14,575 bases of DNA from positions 1 through 14,575 of the forward strand of contig JAADEU010000032.1 in assembly GCA_013153235.1 (NCBI GenBank), written 5' to 3'. The notes below the pieces were generated by a model. That model was not told the DNA's origin. It made no database searches and worked only from the letters and a program-made list of their open reading frames with translations. Of this stretch, positions 6,459 to 13,668 are shown one piece after another. Source of the stretch: Aquificota bacterium (GTDB lineage Bacteria > Aquificota > Aquificia > Aquificales > Hydrogenothermaceae). How positions within the stretch are numbered: the first letter of the stretch is position 1; the number at the start of each line of letters is the position of its first letter. A program made the translations under genes and the position numbers.

Positions 6459-6998
6459 TTAGTCCATAAAAAACCCTCGGGATTTCATTGCAAGTGATAT
6501 CTCAGAACTGTTTTTTACAGATTTTTCAATAAAAAATCCTGTCGCCGACCTTAAAAATCCATAACGCTCAGCCAAACCAGGGGTTTTTATAGACCTGCTT
6601 TTAAGGGCAAGTATAAACTCGGTGTAATACCTCTTAAACAGCAGTATCTGGCTGTAAGATATAACAAGTAAATAAGTAAGGATTGATGAAAACTCAAATA
6701 GCCTGAATAGATTCACCCTTCTGACAAATAAAAATGTCATAAAGGTCATATCAATGACCCTGAGATTTATAAGTGCTATGTATCCATAATCAAAACCTTT
6801 AATAAGTATGTATGCCAGAGTAATAACACCGTTAAACAGTGCAACGGCTACAAAGGTTTTTTTCATTACAGGTATAAAATCCTTTCCACTTAAAACAGAC
6901 AAAAGGACAAAAAAACCAATATACAGCTCTATGCTGTGTATAGTGGTCAGTAAAATAACAGCCAGTATATAAAAGAGGCCTGTTATCCTATCCTTCAA
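6459..6998 (-). CDS. nikQ: ECF transporter transmembrane (T) subunit, CbiQ/NikQ family
   Basis: NikQ couples ATP hydrolysis by NikO to substrate movement in NikM. The 179-residue protein has about five hydrophobic segments (roughly 6-35, 47-67, 72-92 and 105-122) and a cytoplasmic C-terminal region carrying two coupling motifs, ALKSRS (131-136) and AMKSRG (170-175), typical of T subunits. It is shorter than most CbiQ proteins (about 220-270). The start is TTG, with GGAGG seven bases upstream, and overlaps the nikM end by 11 bases, so translation is coupled. Family assignment rests on topology, the A-x-x-R-G motifs and gene order. Confidence 0.87.
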   Translation of the reverse strand: MKDRITGLFYILAVILLTTIHSIELYIGFFVLLSVLSGKDFIPVMKKTFVAVALFNGVITLAYILIKGFDYGYIALINLRVIDMTFMTFLFVRRVNLFRLFEFSSILTYLLVISYSQILLFKRYYTEFILALKSRSIKTPGLAERYGFLRSATGFFIEKSVKNSSEISLAMKSRGFFMD

Positions 6999-7629
6999 CC
7001 TTCAGCCTCCTGTAAACCTGTATTCCGATTACAGTCATTATTCCCTCTACAATCCCAACAATCAGGTGGGGTACAACCACTGCAGGCAGAGTAATCTCTA
7101 TTCCAAAAGGAAAAAACAGTGGCTTTCCTTCAGGTGTATGGGCAATAACAGGCTGTATACCGAGGATTACCGCAACCACAAGTGAGGCAACAACAACAGA
7201 TAGCCAGCCGGCTACAAACAGTCCAAACCTGTCATTTATTTTTCCAAAAAGCCTGTAAGAATAGTGGGCCACAACACCACCAACAAATCCCATTGAAAAC
7301 GCATTTATAGGAAAAGTCGTTATCCCTCCGTCACCAAAGAGTACTGCCTGGAGAAAGAAAACAACTGAAAGGGAAACAAAAGCCACCCAGTATCCAAAGG
7401 CAACAGAGAGTAACCCCACACCAACAGCGTGTCCTGAAGTACCTCCAGGCAGAGGTACGGTAAACAGGGATATCACAAAGGAAAATGCCGTCATCACAGC
7501 AACAAATGGCAGGGTTCTCTCATCAAGAACATCCTTCAGCTTTTTAAACCCGTATGCCCAGAGCCCTGCCGTAACCACGTATGCCGGTATGTAAACCTTT
7601 GGGGAAATAAATCCGTCAGGTATATGCAT
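6988..7629 (-). CDS. nikM: Nickel transporter substrate-binding permease subunit, CbiM/NikM family
   Basis: NikM is the integral-membrane subunit that captures the metal ion. It starts MHIPDGFISP, the family signature; in characterised NikM the free amino terminus, His2 and His67 bind Ni2+. Here H2 is present and a histidine lies exactly at 67 in GGTSGHAVG. Several membrane helices follow (about 13-30, 40-60, 70-98, 105-125, 135-160, 180-205), with H122, H164 and H188. Because the extreme N-terminus is functional, the start must be the ATG at 7629; GAGGTG lies just upstream, overlapping the end of the barrel gene. There is no NikN fusion; NikK and NikL replace it here. Confidence 0.95.
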   Translation of the reverse strand: MHIPDGFISPKVYIPAYVVTAGLWAYGFKKLKDVLDERTLPFVAVMTAFSFVISLFTVPLPGGTSGHAVGVGLLSVAFGYWVAFVSLSVVFFLQAVLFGDGGITTFPINAFSMGFVGGVVAHYSYRLFGKINDRFGLFVAGWLSVVVASLVVAVILGIQPVIAHTPEGKPLFFPFGIEITLPAVVVPHLIVGIVEGIMTVIGIQVYRRLKVEG

Positions 7630-7637
7630 CTTTCACC

Positions 7638-8618
7638 TCAAAACAGTGTGGAAAATGTAAATATAAACCTGTAATTTTCTTTACCTTCACTTCCCTGCTG
7701 GAGGCAGTCCTCGTTCAGGTCCGTCCAGACAGGAATTTTTATTCCGGCACCTATACTGATGGTGTTGTAGTACAGTCTGAAACCACCCAGCCAGTACAGT
7801 ATTTTTCCTCCTGTACCTTTAAGGCTTACACCGTTCTCCCAGTCCCTTCCCAGGTCAAGGTAATTGAGTTCCAGATTGAGGTCTGTTCTCAGTTTTTTCT
7901 GGGAAATGGTAAAGAGCCTGTATGTGCCAGCTATATTAAATCTGAACTCATCACCGAATCTGTACTCTGTACCATCATCATAGGTGTACTTGAAAAACTT
8001 CAGATAACTTGTATCTGCCACCGCCGTGATTCTATCTGTAACCTGTTTTGTGGCTGTGGCACCAACAGTAACGGTAGGTTTTCCAAATCCAAGGGACATT
8101 CCAGGGTCTATATTTCCGTTACTATCCCTTACATTTGGGTCCCCTGTAGGAAGCGTTATCCCACCATACACGGTAAAATGCCAGTCCTCAAGGTCATCAA
8201 GGCTTTCCCTTTTAGGAACCAGCATAAATCCGTCATCGTACTTAAAGCCAACAACACCCATAAGGAATATATCTGCAAATCCAGCGGTGTTAAATGAATT
8301 ATCCTCAAGTTTTTTTACGTAGTAGGGAACAAACAGATAAACAGACAGGTAGGACTTTATCCCGTATCCAAGACCGTATATCCAGAATGTATAACTGTCT
8401 GTCTCGTCGTCCCTCTGGGGCGTGTACTTTTTAAAGTCAGCATAGTCAAGCTTCAGGTATCCGAGGAATTTACCCTCAGGAAGGGTTAACGACGAAGAGG
8501 TTTCCAGCGGAGAACCCGGACCCTCAAGTCCTGCAACGCCCAGTGAGGCTATTCCGTGGTGGGCATAGGAAACCGAAAATAATGATAAACCAGCAAGTAC
8601 TGAAGCTACCTTTTTCAT
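7638..8618 (-). CDS. Predicted outer-membrane beta-barrel protein in the nickel operon
   Basis: A 326-residue secreted protein. The signal peptide MKKVASVLAGLSLFSVSYA (1-19) has a good SYA cleavage site, leaving a mature start of His-His-Gly. The rest is rich in alternating polar/hydrophobic strands, aromatic residues and short D/G/N turns, and it ends YRFIFTFSTLF, an outer-membrane insertion signal with terminal Phe. I see no TonB box or plug domain, so it resembles simple channels of the MetA/phenol-degradation transporter type, though I cannot confirm the family. The start is set at 8618: an ATG at 8630 lies within the sequence ATGGAGG that serves as its ribosome site. The start overlaps the nikL stop as ATGA. 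Its position between nikL and nikM implies a role in nickel entry across the outer membrane; this is inference. Confidence 0.8.
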   Translation of the reverse strand: MKKVASVLAGLSLFSVSYAHHGIASLGVAGLEGPGSPLETSSSLTLPEGKFLGYLKLDYADFKKYTPQRDDETDSYTFWIYGLGYGIKSYLSVYLFVPYYVKKLEDNSFNTAGFADIFLMGVVGFKYDDGFMLVPKRESLDDLEDWHFTVYGGITLPTGDPNVRDSNGNIDPGMSLGFGKPTVTVGATATKQVTDRITAVADTSYLKFFKYTYDDGTEYRFGDEFRFNIAGTYRLFTISQKKLRTDLNLELNYLDLGRDWENGVSLKGTGGKILYWLGGFRLYYNTISIGAGIKIPVWTDLNEDCLQQGSEGKENYRFIFTFSTLF

Positions 8619-9037
8619 CTTTTCCTCCATATTATTCCAATAATTCCAAAAAATCCCATTATCACTGCAATCCCCACCGCCAGTTTGAAAATCCTGTCAA
8701 ATCCTCCTTTCTCTCCACCGGAATATGCCCCACCGTCATCAACCTTTATCTTTTTTACAACCCCGTGTCCATCTTCAGAAAAGGCCTTTACCACCCATTG
8801 TCCGGCTTTATCCGGTATAAAAATCACCCTGCCATACCTGTCGGTTCTGCCGGTTACAAACGGGATATCGGGCTTTCCTGAGTAATAAACCTCGTATTTT
8901 TCATATGAAAATGGCATCCCATCTGCGTATTTAATTTCTACGATTACGGCCCTTTCCCTTTTTACATCCGTTATAAGCTCATGCCCCCAGGTAAACAGCA
9001 CCGCCGCAAGGAATGTAATCACCACTCTCCCGACCAT
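8615..9037 (-). CDS. nikL: NikL-like membrane-anchored periplasmic component
   Basis: A 140-residue protein with an N-terminal hydrophobic segment (about 3-18), a periplasmic beta-rich domain (20-100) resembling carboxypeptidase-regulatory or Ig-like folds (GRTDRYGRVIFIPDKAGQWVVKAF), and a C-terminal membrane helix (about 115-136) ending in WRKR. This two-anchor layout is that described for NikL, which replaces NikN in some NikKMLQO systems. The domain begins at H19 immediately after FTWG; if the signal is cleaved, His is the new N-terminus. H91 is the only other histidine. The gene follows nikK by one base and overlaps the barrel gene by four (ATGA). Function is inferred from topology and operon. 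Confidence 0.75.
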   Translation of the reverse strand: MVGRVVITFLAAVLFTWGHELITDVKRERAVIVEIKYADGMPFSYEKYEVYYSGKPDIPFVTGRTDRYGRVIFIPDKAGQWVVKAFSEDGHGVVKKIKVDDGGAYSGGEKGGFDRIFKLAVGIAVIMGFFGIIGIIWRKR

Positions 9038-9038
9038 A

Positions 9039-9725
9039 TCACTTCACCTCAAAATTAAGGGTTGAGCTGTAAACCACATAATCAGCCCTGTTAGAGTTAA
9101 GTTTCTGTCGTATGGAGGCCTCTATCATCTGAAGACCGGGGTGTTTTATTCTTATGTTTATCCTGCCGTTTTCGTCTGTAGCACCCCTGATTTTCCCATC
9201 GTAAGCCACAGGAACATCCGAAACAGGTCTGCCATTTAGAAGTACAACAAGCCTCACCTTATCCCCTTCCTTTAGTTTCAGAGGGTCTTTCAGGGGAAGG
9301 ATAACAAGGCCTTCGAACCTGGTGTCAAAGGCAGCCTGTTCCCACTTTTTTATAAAGACCAGATTCTCAATAGATAACCAGCTGTAAACAGGATTAACCG
9401 CCCTGTGCTTGGGCAGATGAACGGTACCTTCAACTGTCTTTGTCCAGTAACCGGTTGAGAACTGGACAAAAACAACACTGCAGTTGTTCTTCACAATCAG
9501 AGGGGTCTTTTCCACCTTTATATCTGAAAATGAGCCATTTTTGTAGCAGATGGCTTTTTTTATACTGTCAGGGGTATACTGGATTTTTTCTGTTTCATGT
9601 TCAGAGGGGTGTATGTGCCCGTAGTTAAGTACAAGACAGCCCTTCTCCTCCTCCATCCACAACTGGTGTGCCCACACCGGAAGTATAAGTAAGCAGACCA
9701 CAAAAAAGCTTCTGAAAATACCCAT
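9039..9725 (-). CDS. nikK: NikK-like exported metal-binding protein (DUF4198-like)
   Basis: A 228-residue exported protein, first gene of the nickel operon. The signal peptide is residues 1-19 with cleavage after VWA, so the mature protein starts HQLWMEEEKG. Candidate metal ligands cluster early: H20, H37, H39 and H43 (YGHIHPSEH), plus H103 and H107. The C-terminal part (about 145-226) has an Ig-like/CarboxypepD-regulatory pattern with DENGRINIRIKHPGLQMIEAS, similar to the NikL domain. These traits fit the NikK/DUF4198 proteins seen with NikM-type transporters, which are thought to feed nickel to the permease. Start: ATG preceded by GGGG; the NikR-type operator ends nine bases upstream. No C-terminal anchor is seen, so it is probably periplasmic. 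Nickel binding is inferred. Confidence 0.78.
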   Translation of the reverse strand: MGIFRSFFVVCLLILPVWAHQLWMEEEKGCLVLNYGHIHPSEHETEKIQYTPDSIKKAICYKNGSFSDIKVEKTPLIVKNNCSVVFVQFSTGYWTKTVEGTVHLPKHRAVNPVYSWLSIENLVFIKKWEQAAFDTRFEGLVILPLKDPLKLKEGDKVRLVVLLNGRPVSDVPVAYDGKIRGATDENGRINIRIKHPGLQMIEASIRQKLNSNRADYVVYSSTLNFEVK

Positions 9726-9734
9726 AGCATCCCC

Positions 9735-9761
9735 GTATTACTTTTCGTATTTTCGTAATAT
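9735..9761. promoter_or_regulatory. NikR-type operator upstream of nikK
   Basis: GTATTAC-N13-GTAATAT is a 7-13-7 inverted repeat with one mismatch. It matches the GTGTTAC-N13/14-GTAACAC form known for NikR outside the enterobacteria. It lies at the predicted transcription start, between the -10 and the nikK ribosome site, ideal for repression by nickel-loaded NikR from the same locus. Confidence 0.72.
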
Positions 9762-9762
9762 T

Positions 9763-9791
9763 ATTTTAATGAATGTTTATTCATTTTTCAA
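9763..9791 (-). promoter_or_regulatory. nikK operon promoter
   Basis: On the minus strand TTGAAA (9786-9791) and TAAAAT (9763-9768) are separated by exactly 17 bases, a good sigma-70 type promoter. The predicted start falls in the upstream half of the NikR-type operator. Confidence 0.7.
9768..9785. repeat. Perfect dyad in the -35/-10 spacer of the nikK promoter
   Basis: AATGAAT and ATTCATT are perfect 7-base inverted arms around GTTT, filling the promoter spacer. The layout resembles TetR-type operators and differs from the NikR box next to it, so a second regulator is possible. A similar 14-mer (11 of 14) precedes hypB. Confidence 0.5.
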
Positions 9792-9860
9792 CTGTTTTTT
9801 AAAAAAAGCCTGTAAAACCTGTTAAAATAATCAGGAAAAAACTTCCGGAGTATCCGCCTG

Positions 9861-11429
9861 TTGGCAAAAAAAACCTTTCTGACCGCTGTCCTGGTATTTA
9901 TCTCCTCCTTTATGGTTTTCTCTGCAAACATAGGGGGTCTCTCCATATACTCTCTGGACGAGGCAAAAAACGCCGAATGTGCAAGGGAGATGCTGGAAAG
10001 GTCAGACCTGATAGTTCCTACTTTCAATTATCAGCTCAGAACAGATAAACCCCCAATGCATTACTACTTTATGATGGTTGCCTATAAGCTGTTTGGGGTA
10101 AATGAGTTTTCTGCAAGGTTTTTTTCTTCTGTCTTTGGTGCACTGACGGTTTTGGTTACATACCTGTTTGCCCGGCGCTTCTTAGGGGAAAAGGTGGCTT
10201 TTCTGTCGTTTATTGTGCTTGTATCTTCCCTCCACACAGCCCTCCAGTTCCACATGGCCGTTCCAGACCCGTACCTGATTTTCTGGATAAATGCCGCTTT
10301 ATTCTCCTTTTTTGTTGGTTTTATGGAAAAAAAGAGGCTGTATATTTACCTGTTTTATCTTTTTATGGGTCTTGGGGTTCTGACCAAGGGTCCTGTGGCG
10401 GTTGTTCTTCCTGCAGGTATTGTCTTTCTGTACCTGTTTTTATCAAGAAACCTGACACTCAACAGCATAAAATTCTTAAAGCCTTTTACAGGGCTTTTTA
10501 TAATAATGGCCGTTTCTCTGCCCTGGTACATCGCAGTGTACCTGAAAACAGACGGTAAATGGGTTTATGAGTTCCTGTTTAAACACAACATACATAGATT
10601 CTCCCAGCCTATGGAAGGTCACGGCGGCATATTTCTGGTTACATTTGCCTTTGTTTTTATAGGGCTTCTCCCTTTTTCTATTTTTATTTTTCAGGCGTTA
10701 AAAAATGCGTGGAAAGAAAAGTACAGACCAGCCGTTATGTTCCTCCTGATATTTGCAGGTGTTTATGTGCTGTTTTTTGCTATTTCCAAAACAAAACTTC
10801 CAAACTACACCGTACCTGCGTATCCTCCCCTTGCGATTCTGATAGGATATTTCCTGTCAAGGATACATCTGTCAAATATAAAATCCCTGTATGCCAGTGT
10901 TATTTTTTACATCTTGCTTACTATAGGGGTGGTGGTTGGGCTTTTCATAGGACTGAAAAATGAACCCCCTGTTTCTGACCTTGCGTATCTGTCCCTGTGG
11001 TTTTTAATCCTGACAGCCGGAGGAATAGCAGGGCTTTACTTCCTTAAAAAGAGGCAGTTTGGTCTTTCTGTCCTTTCCCTGTCTGTCTTCTCTGTGTTTA
11101 TGAGCTTTGTGTTCTTCTACATCGCATTTCCACCTGTTGACAGGAGAAATCCTGTGATGCAGATGCTTCCACTGATTAAGAAAGAAAGTCCTGTAAGGTA
11201 CTACAGGGGCTTTAACCCTGCCTTTGTTTTTTACCTGAGGAAACATATAAAACCCCTTACTAAGAATCAGCTCCAGCCGTTTCTCCTCAGTGACAGACAG
11301 GTTTACATACTCACCAGAAAAAAGGCTCTGAAGGATTTTGAGGGTCTGGAAAATGCATACCTGCTGAAGGTTGTAAAGGACCTGTTTGAGAGGAGAAGCT
11401 CAGCCCTTGTTTCTAATCGGAAGGAGTAG
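9861..11429 (+). CDS. Polyprenyl-phosphate-dependent membrane glycosyltransferase, GT39/ArnT-like
   Basis: A 522-residue polytopic membrane protein with about 10-12 hydrophobic helices. The first periplasmic loop holds D33-E34 in YSLDEAKNAECAREM, the acidic pair that is catalytic in GT-C enzymes, followed by RTDKPPMHYY (60-69), the KPP-aromatic motif of ArnT and related transferases. VLTKGPVAVVLP near residue 170 is also typical. It would move a sugar from a lipid-phosphate carrier to lipid A, a protein or another lipid; the acceptor is unknown. The start is TTG with GGAG ten bases upstream; no ATG or GTG occurs between it and the in-frame stop at 9828. It is the only plus-strand gene, diverging from nikK, and its last 17 bases overlap rnc. 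No link to nickel is evident. Confidence 0.88.
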   Translation: MAKKTFLTAVLVFISSFMVFSANIGGLSIYSLDEAKNAECAREMLERSDLIVPTFNYQLRTDKPPMHYYFMMVAYKLFGVNEFSARFFSSVFGALTVLVTYLFARRFLGEKVAFLSFIVLVSSLHTALQFHMAVPDPYLIFWINAALFSFFVGFMEKKRLYIYLFYLFMGLGVLTKGPVAVVLPAGIVFLYLFLSRNLTLNSIKFLKPFTGLFIIMAVSLPWYIAVYLKTDGKWVYEFLFKHNIHRFSQPMEGHGGIFLVTFAFVFIGLLPFSIFIFQALKNAWKEKYRPAVMFLLIFAGVYVLFFAISKTKLPNYTVPAYPPLAILIGYFLSRIHLSNIKSLYASVIFYILLTIGVVVGLFIGLKNEPPVSDLAYLSLWFLILTAGGIAGLYFLKKRQFGLSVLSLSVFSVFMSFVFFYIAFPPVDRRNPVMQMLPLIKKESPVRYYRGFNPAFVFYLRKHIKPLTKNQLQPFLLSDRQVYILTRKKALKDFEGLENAYLLKVVKDLFERRSSALVSNRKE

Positions 11430-12159
11430 ATTCCTCCTCCTCTCTGGATAACTGGAGGAATGCCTCTCTGGCTGCCTTTGTTTCAGCCTCTTTTTTGGAT
11501 TTTCCTGTTCCTCTTGTTCTGACATTTTCTATTATGCATTCAACGGTAAACGTTTTGTCATGCTCAGGACCAACAGCGGTGATAACCCTGTATCTTGGGG
11601 GTTTCCCAAATATCTTCTGGGTGAGAATCTGGAGGAGGGATTTATAATCCCTGGGTATATCCCCTTTCTTTATATCCTCTATAAGCTGCTGGCGGAAAAA
11701 TTTATTGAATATCTTTCTGGGAATATCTATCATGTATCCACAGTCCACGTAAACAGCCCCAAAAACAGACTCAAAAACATCACACAGGAGGGACTCCCTT
11801 TCCATACCTTTCTGGGCAATTTCACCTTTACTAAGAAGAACAAGCTCACCAAGGTCTATGATTCTGGCAAGTTTTGACAGGTACGCCTCACTGATAACGG
11901 CAGACCTTATCTGTGAAAGTTCACCTTCCCTTGCCTTTGGGAATGTTTTTATGAGAATCTCACTGACTATAAGTGACAGAACCGCATCCCCTAAAAACTC
12001 AAGAACTTCGTAATCTGCAAGTTTCCTGTGGTACTCAACGGCAAATGAACGGTGGGTAAGGGCTGTAAGTGGAAGGGTTTTATCCTTGAATGTGTACCCT
12101 ATCCGCTGTTCAAGGGCCTTTATCCTATCTAAAAACTCCCTTTCAATCTCAATGCTCAT
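11413..12159 (-). CDS. rnc: Ribonuclease III
   Basis: RNase III cuts double-stranded RNA in rRNA maturation and mRNA control. The catalytic domain has the signature EVLEFLGDAVL, with metal ligands E54 and D58, and D127 and E130 in DVFESVFGAVY, matching E40, D44, D107 and E110 of the Aquifex enzyme. A double-stranded-RNA-binding domain occupies about 167-240 (DYKSLLQILTQ...GTGKSKKEAETKAAREAF). Length is 248. The ATG overlaps the end of fabF by 11 bases with no clear ribosome site, so translation is probably coupled. Placement after fabF is common in bacteria. The 3' end overlaps the convergent glycosyltransferase gene. Confidence 0.97.
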   Translation of the reverse strand: MSIEIEREFLDRIKALEQRIGYTFKDKTLPLTALTHRSFAVEYHRKLADYEVLEFLGDAVLSLIVSEILIKTFPKAREGELSQIRSAVISEAYLSKLARIIDLGELVLLSKGEIAQKGMERESLLCDVFESVFGAVYVDCGYMIDIPRKIFNKFFRQQLIEDIKKGDIPRDYKSLLQILTQKIFGKPPRYRVITAVGPEHDKTFTVECIIENVRTRGTGKSKKEAETKAAREAFLQLSREEEESTPSD

Positions 12160-13393
12160 AGGCTTTAAAGGCTAAACATGCATTGGTTCCGCCAAAACCA
12201 AATGAGTTGGAAATTGCAGCCTTCACCTTATACTCAACAGCCTCGTTAGGTGTGTAATCAAGGTCACAGTCAGGGTCCGGATGTTCGTAGTTTATTGTAG
12301 GGGGGATTATGCCTGTCTCTATTGTTTTAACCGTTGCAACAGCCTCAACAGCCCCTGCTGCTCCAAGGAGGTGTCCTATCATGGATTTTATCGAGCTGAT
12401 TTTCATCTTATACGCATGTTCCCCGAATACCTTCTTTATACCCAGGGTTTCCACCTTATCGTTGAGTGGTGTTGATGTCCCGTGGGCGTTTATGTAATCA
12501 ACCTCTTCCGGATTCAGTCTGGCATCATTCAGAGCCATCTCCATAACCCTTATGGCCCCGTCTGCATCTGAACATGGAGCTGTGATGTGGTGGGCATCCC
12601 CTGTCATTCCGTATCCCACAACCTCTGCGTATATCTTTGCACCCCTTTTCAGTGCGTGTTCAAGCTCTTCAAGGACGAGGATTCCTGCTCCTTCACCCAT
12701 TACAAAACCGTCCCTTTCGGCATCAAAGGGTCTGGATGCCTTCTGGGGCTCGTCATTTCTGGTGGAGAGGGCTTTCATATTGGCAAATCCGGCTATACCC
12801 AGGGGAGTTATTGCAGATTCCGTTCCACCTGCAATCATTATATCCGCGTCCCCCCTCTGTATAACCTTGAAGGCATCTCCAATTGCGTGGGTTCCTGTTG
12901 CACAGGCTGTTACCACACAGGAGTTTGGACCTTTAAACCCAAACTCAATGGAGATGTAACCTGAAGCCATATTTGAGATACCAGAAGGGATAAAGAAGGG
13001 GGATACCCTTCTGGCCCCTTTTTCAAGCAGAAGTGTCTGCTGTTCTTCAATATCCCTCAGACCGCCGATACCGGTTCCAACAATAACTCCAGCCCTGGTA
13101 AGGTCAATCCTGTCCAGCTCAAGACCCGAATCAGCCACAGCCTCTTTGGCTGCGACTATGGCAAATTTAACAAAATCACTCATCCTCTTTGCGTCTTTAG
13201 GGTTGAGGTATTTCTTCGGGTCAAAATCCTTGACCTCACCGGCTATCACAACAGGAAGGTTGTAGGAGTAGGGGTCAAACCTTTTTATTACATCTATTCC
13301 GCTTTTACCCTGTACAAGGCCTTCCCAGGTTTCCTTAACATTATGGCCAAGTGGAGTTATTGCCCCTATACCGGTAACGACGACCCTTCTCAT
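12149..13393 (-). CDS. fabF: 3-oxoacyl-ACP synthase II
   Basis: FabF condenses malonyl-ACP with acyl-ACP to lengthen fatty acids. The Cys-His-His triad is complete: C164 in VVTACATGTHA, H304 in INAHGTSTPLND and H341 in SMIGHLLGAAGA. Length is 414, normal for the family. The start MRRVVVTGIGAITPLG is canonical and lies seven bases after the acpP stop; GGAAG just upstream is a modest ribosome site. It forms an operon with fabG, acpP and rnc. Confidence 0.97.
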   Translation of the reverse strand: MRRVVVTGIGAITPLGHNVKETWEGLVQGKSGIDVIKRFDPYSYNLPVVIAGEVKDFDPKKYLNPKDAKRMSDFVKFAIVAAKEAVADSGLELDRIDLTRAGVIVGTGIGGLRDIEEQQTLLLEKGARRVSPFFIPSGISNMASGYISIEFGFKGPNSCVVTACATGTHAIGDAFKVIQRGDADIMIAGGTESAITPLGIAGFANMKALSTRNDEPQKASRPFDAERDGFVMGEGAGILVLEELEHALKRGAKIYAEVVGYGMTGDAHHITAPCSDADGAIRVMEMALNDARLNPEEVDYINAHGTSTPLNDKVETLGIKKVFGEHAYKMKISSIKSMIGHLLGAAGAVEAVATVKTIETGIIPPTINYEHPDPDCDLDYTPNEAVEYKVKAAISNSFGFGGTNACLAFKAYEH

Positions 13394-13400
13394 CTTCCGA

Positions 13401-13631
13401 TTATTCTCCTTTCTTTTGTTTGATGTACTCTATAACGTCTCCAACAGTCTGAATCTTCTCTGCGTCTTCGTCTGGAATCTCTACATCAAACTCTTCTTCA
13501 AAAGCCATTATCAGCTCAACAACATCAAGGGAATCAGCTCCTAAATCATCAACAAACTTGGATTCAGGCTTTATCTGCTCCACATCGATTCCAAGCTGGT
13601 CTGCGATGATTTCCTTGATTCTTTCTTCCAT
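13401..13631 (-). CDS. acpP: Acyl carrier protein
   Basis: A 76-residue acidic carrier on which fatty-acid intermediates are built. S34 in GADSLDVVEL is the phosphopantetheine attachment site. The start is set at the ATG at 13631 (MEERIKEIIADQLG) because GGAGGT lies about ten bases upstream; a TTG at 13649 would add MEVIKE, but its first codons are that ribosome site. The resulting length matches the typical 76-80. It lies between fabG and fabF, supplying the carrier for both. Confidence 0.97.
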   Translation of the reverse strand: MEERIKEIIADQLGIDVEQIKPESKFVDDLGADSLDVVELIMAFEEEFDVEIPDEDAEKIQTVGDVIEYIKQKKGE

Positions 13632-13668
13632 CTCTTTTATAACCTCCAATAATTATTTTTTTCTGAAT

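Noticed and set aside
9809..9834. Direct repeat CCTGTAAAA/CCTGTTAAAA and a CCTG...CAGG hairpin upstream of the glycosyltransferase
   Set aside because: The repeat is short and imperfect and the hairpin weak; no clear regulatory reading.
12552..12964. Overlapping plus-strand open frames opposite fabF
   Set aside because: Several frames stay open by composition alone within the conserved fabF sequence; none resembles a protein family.
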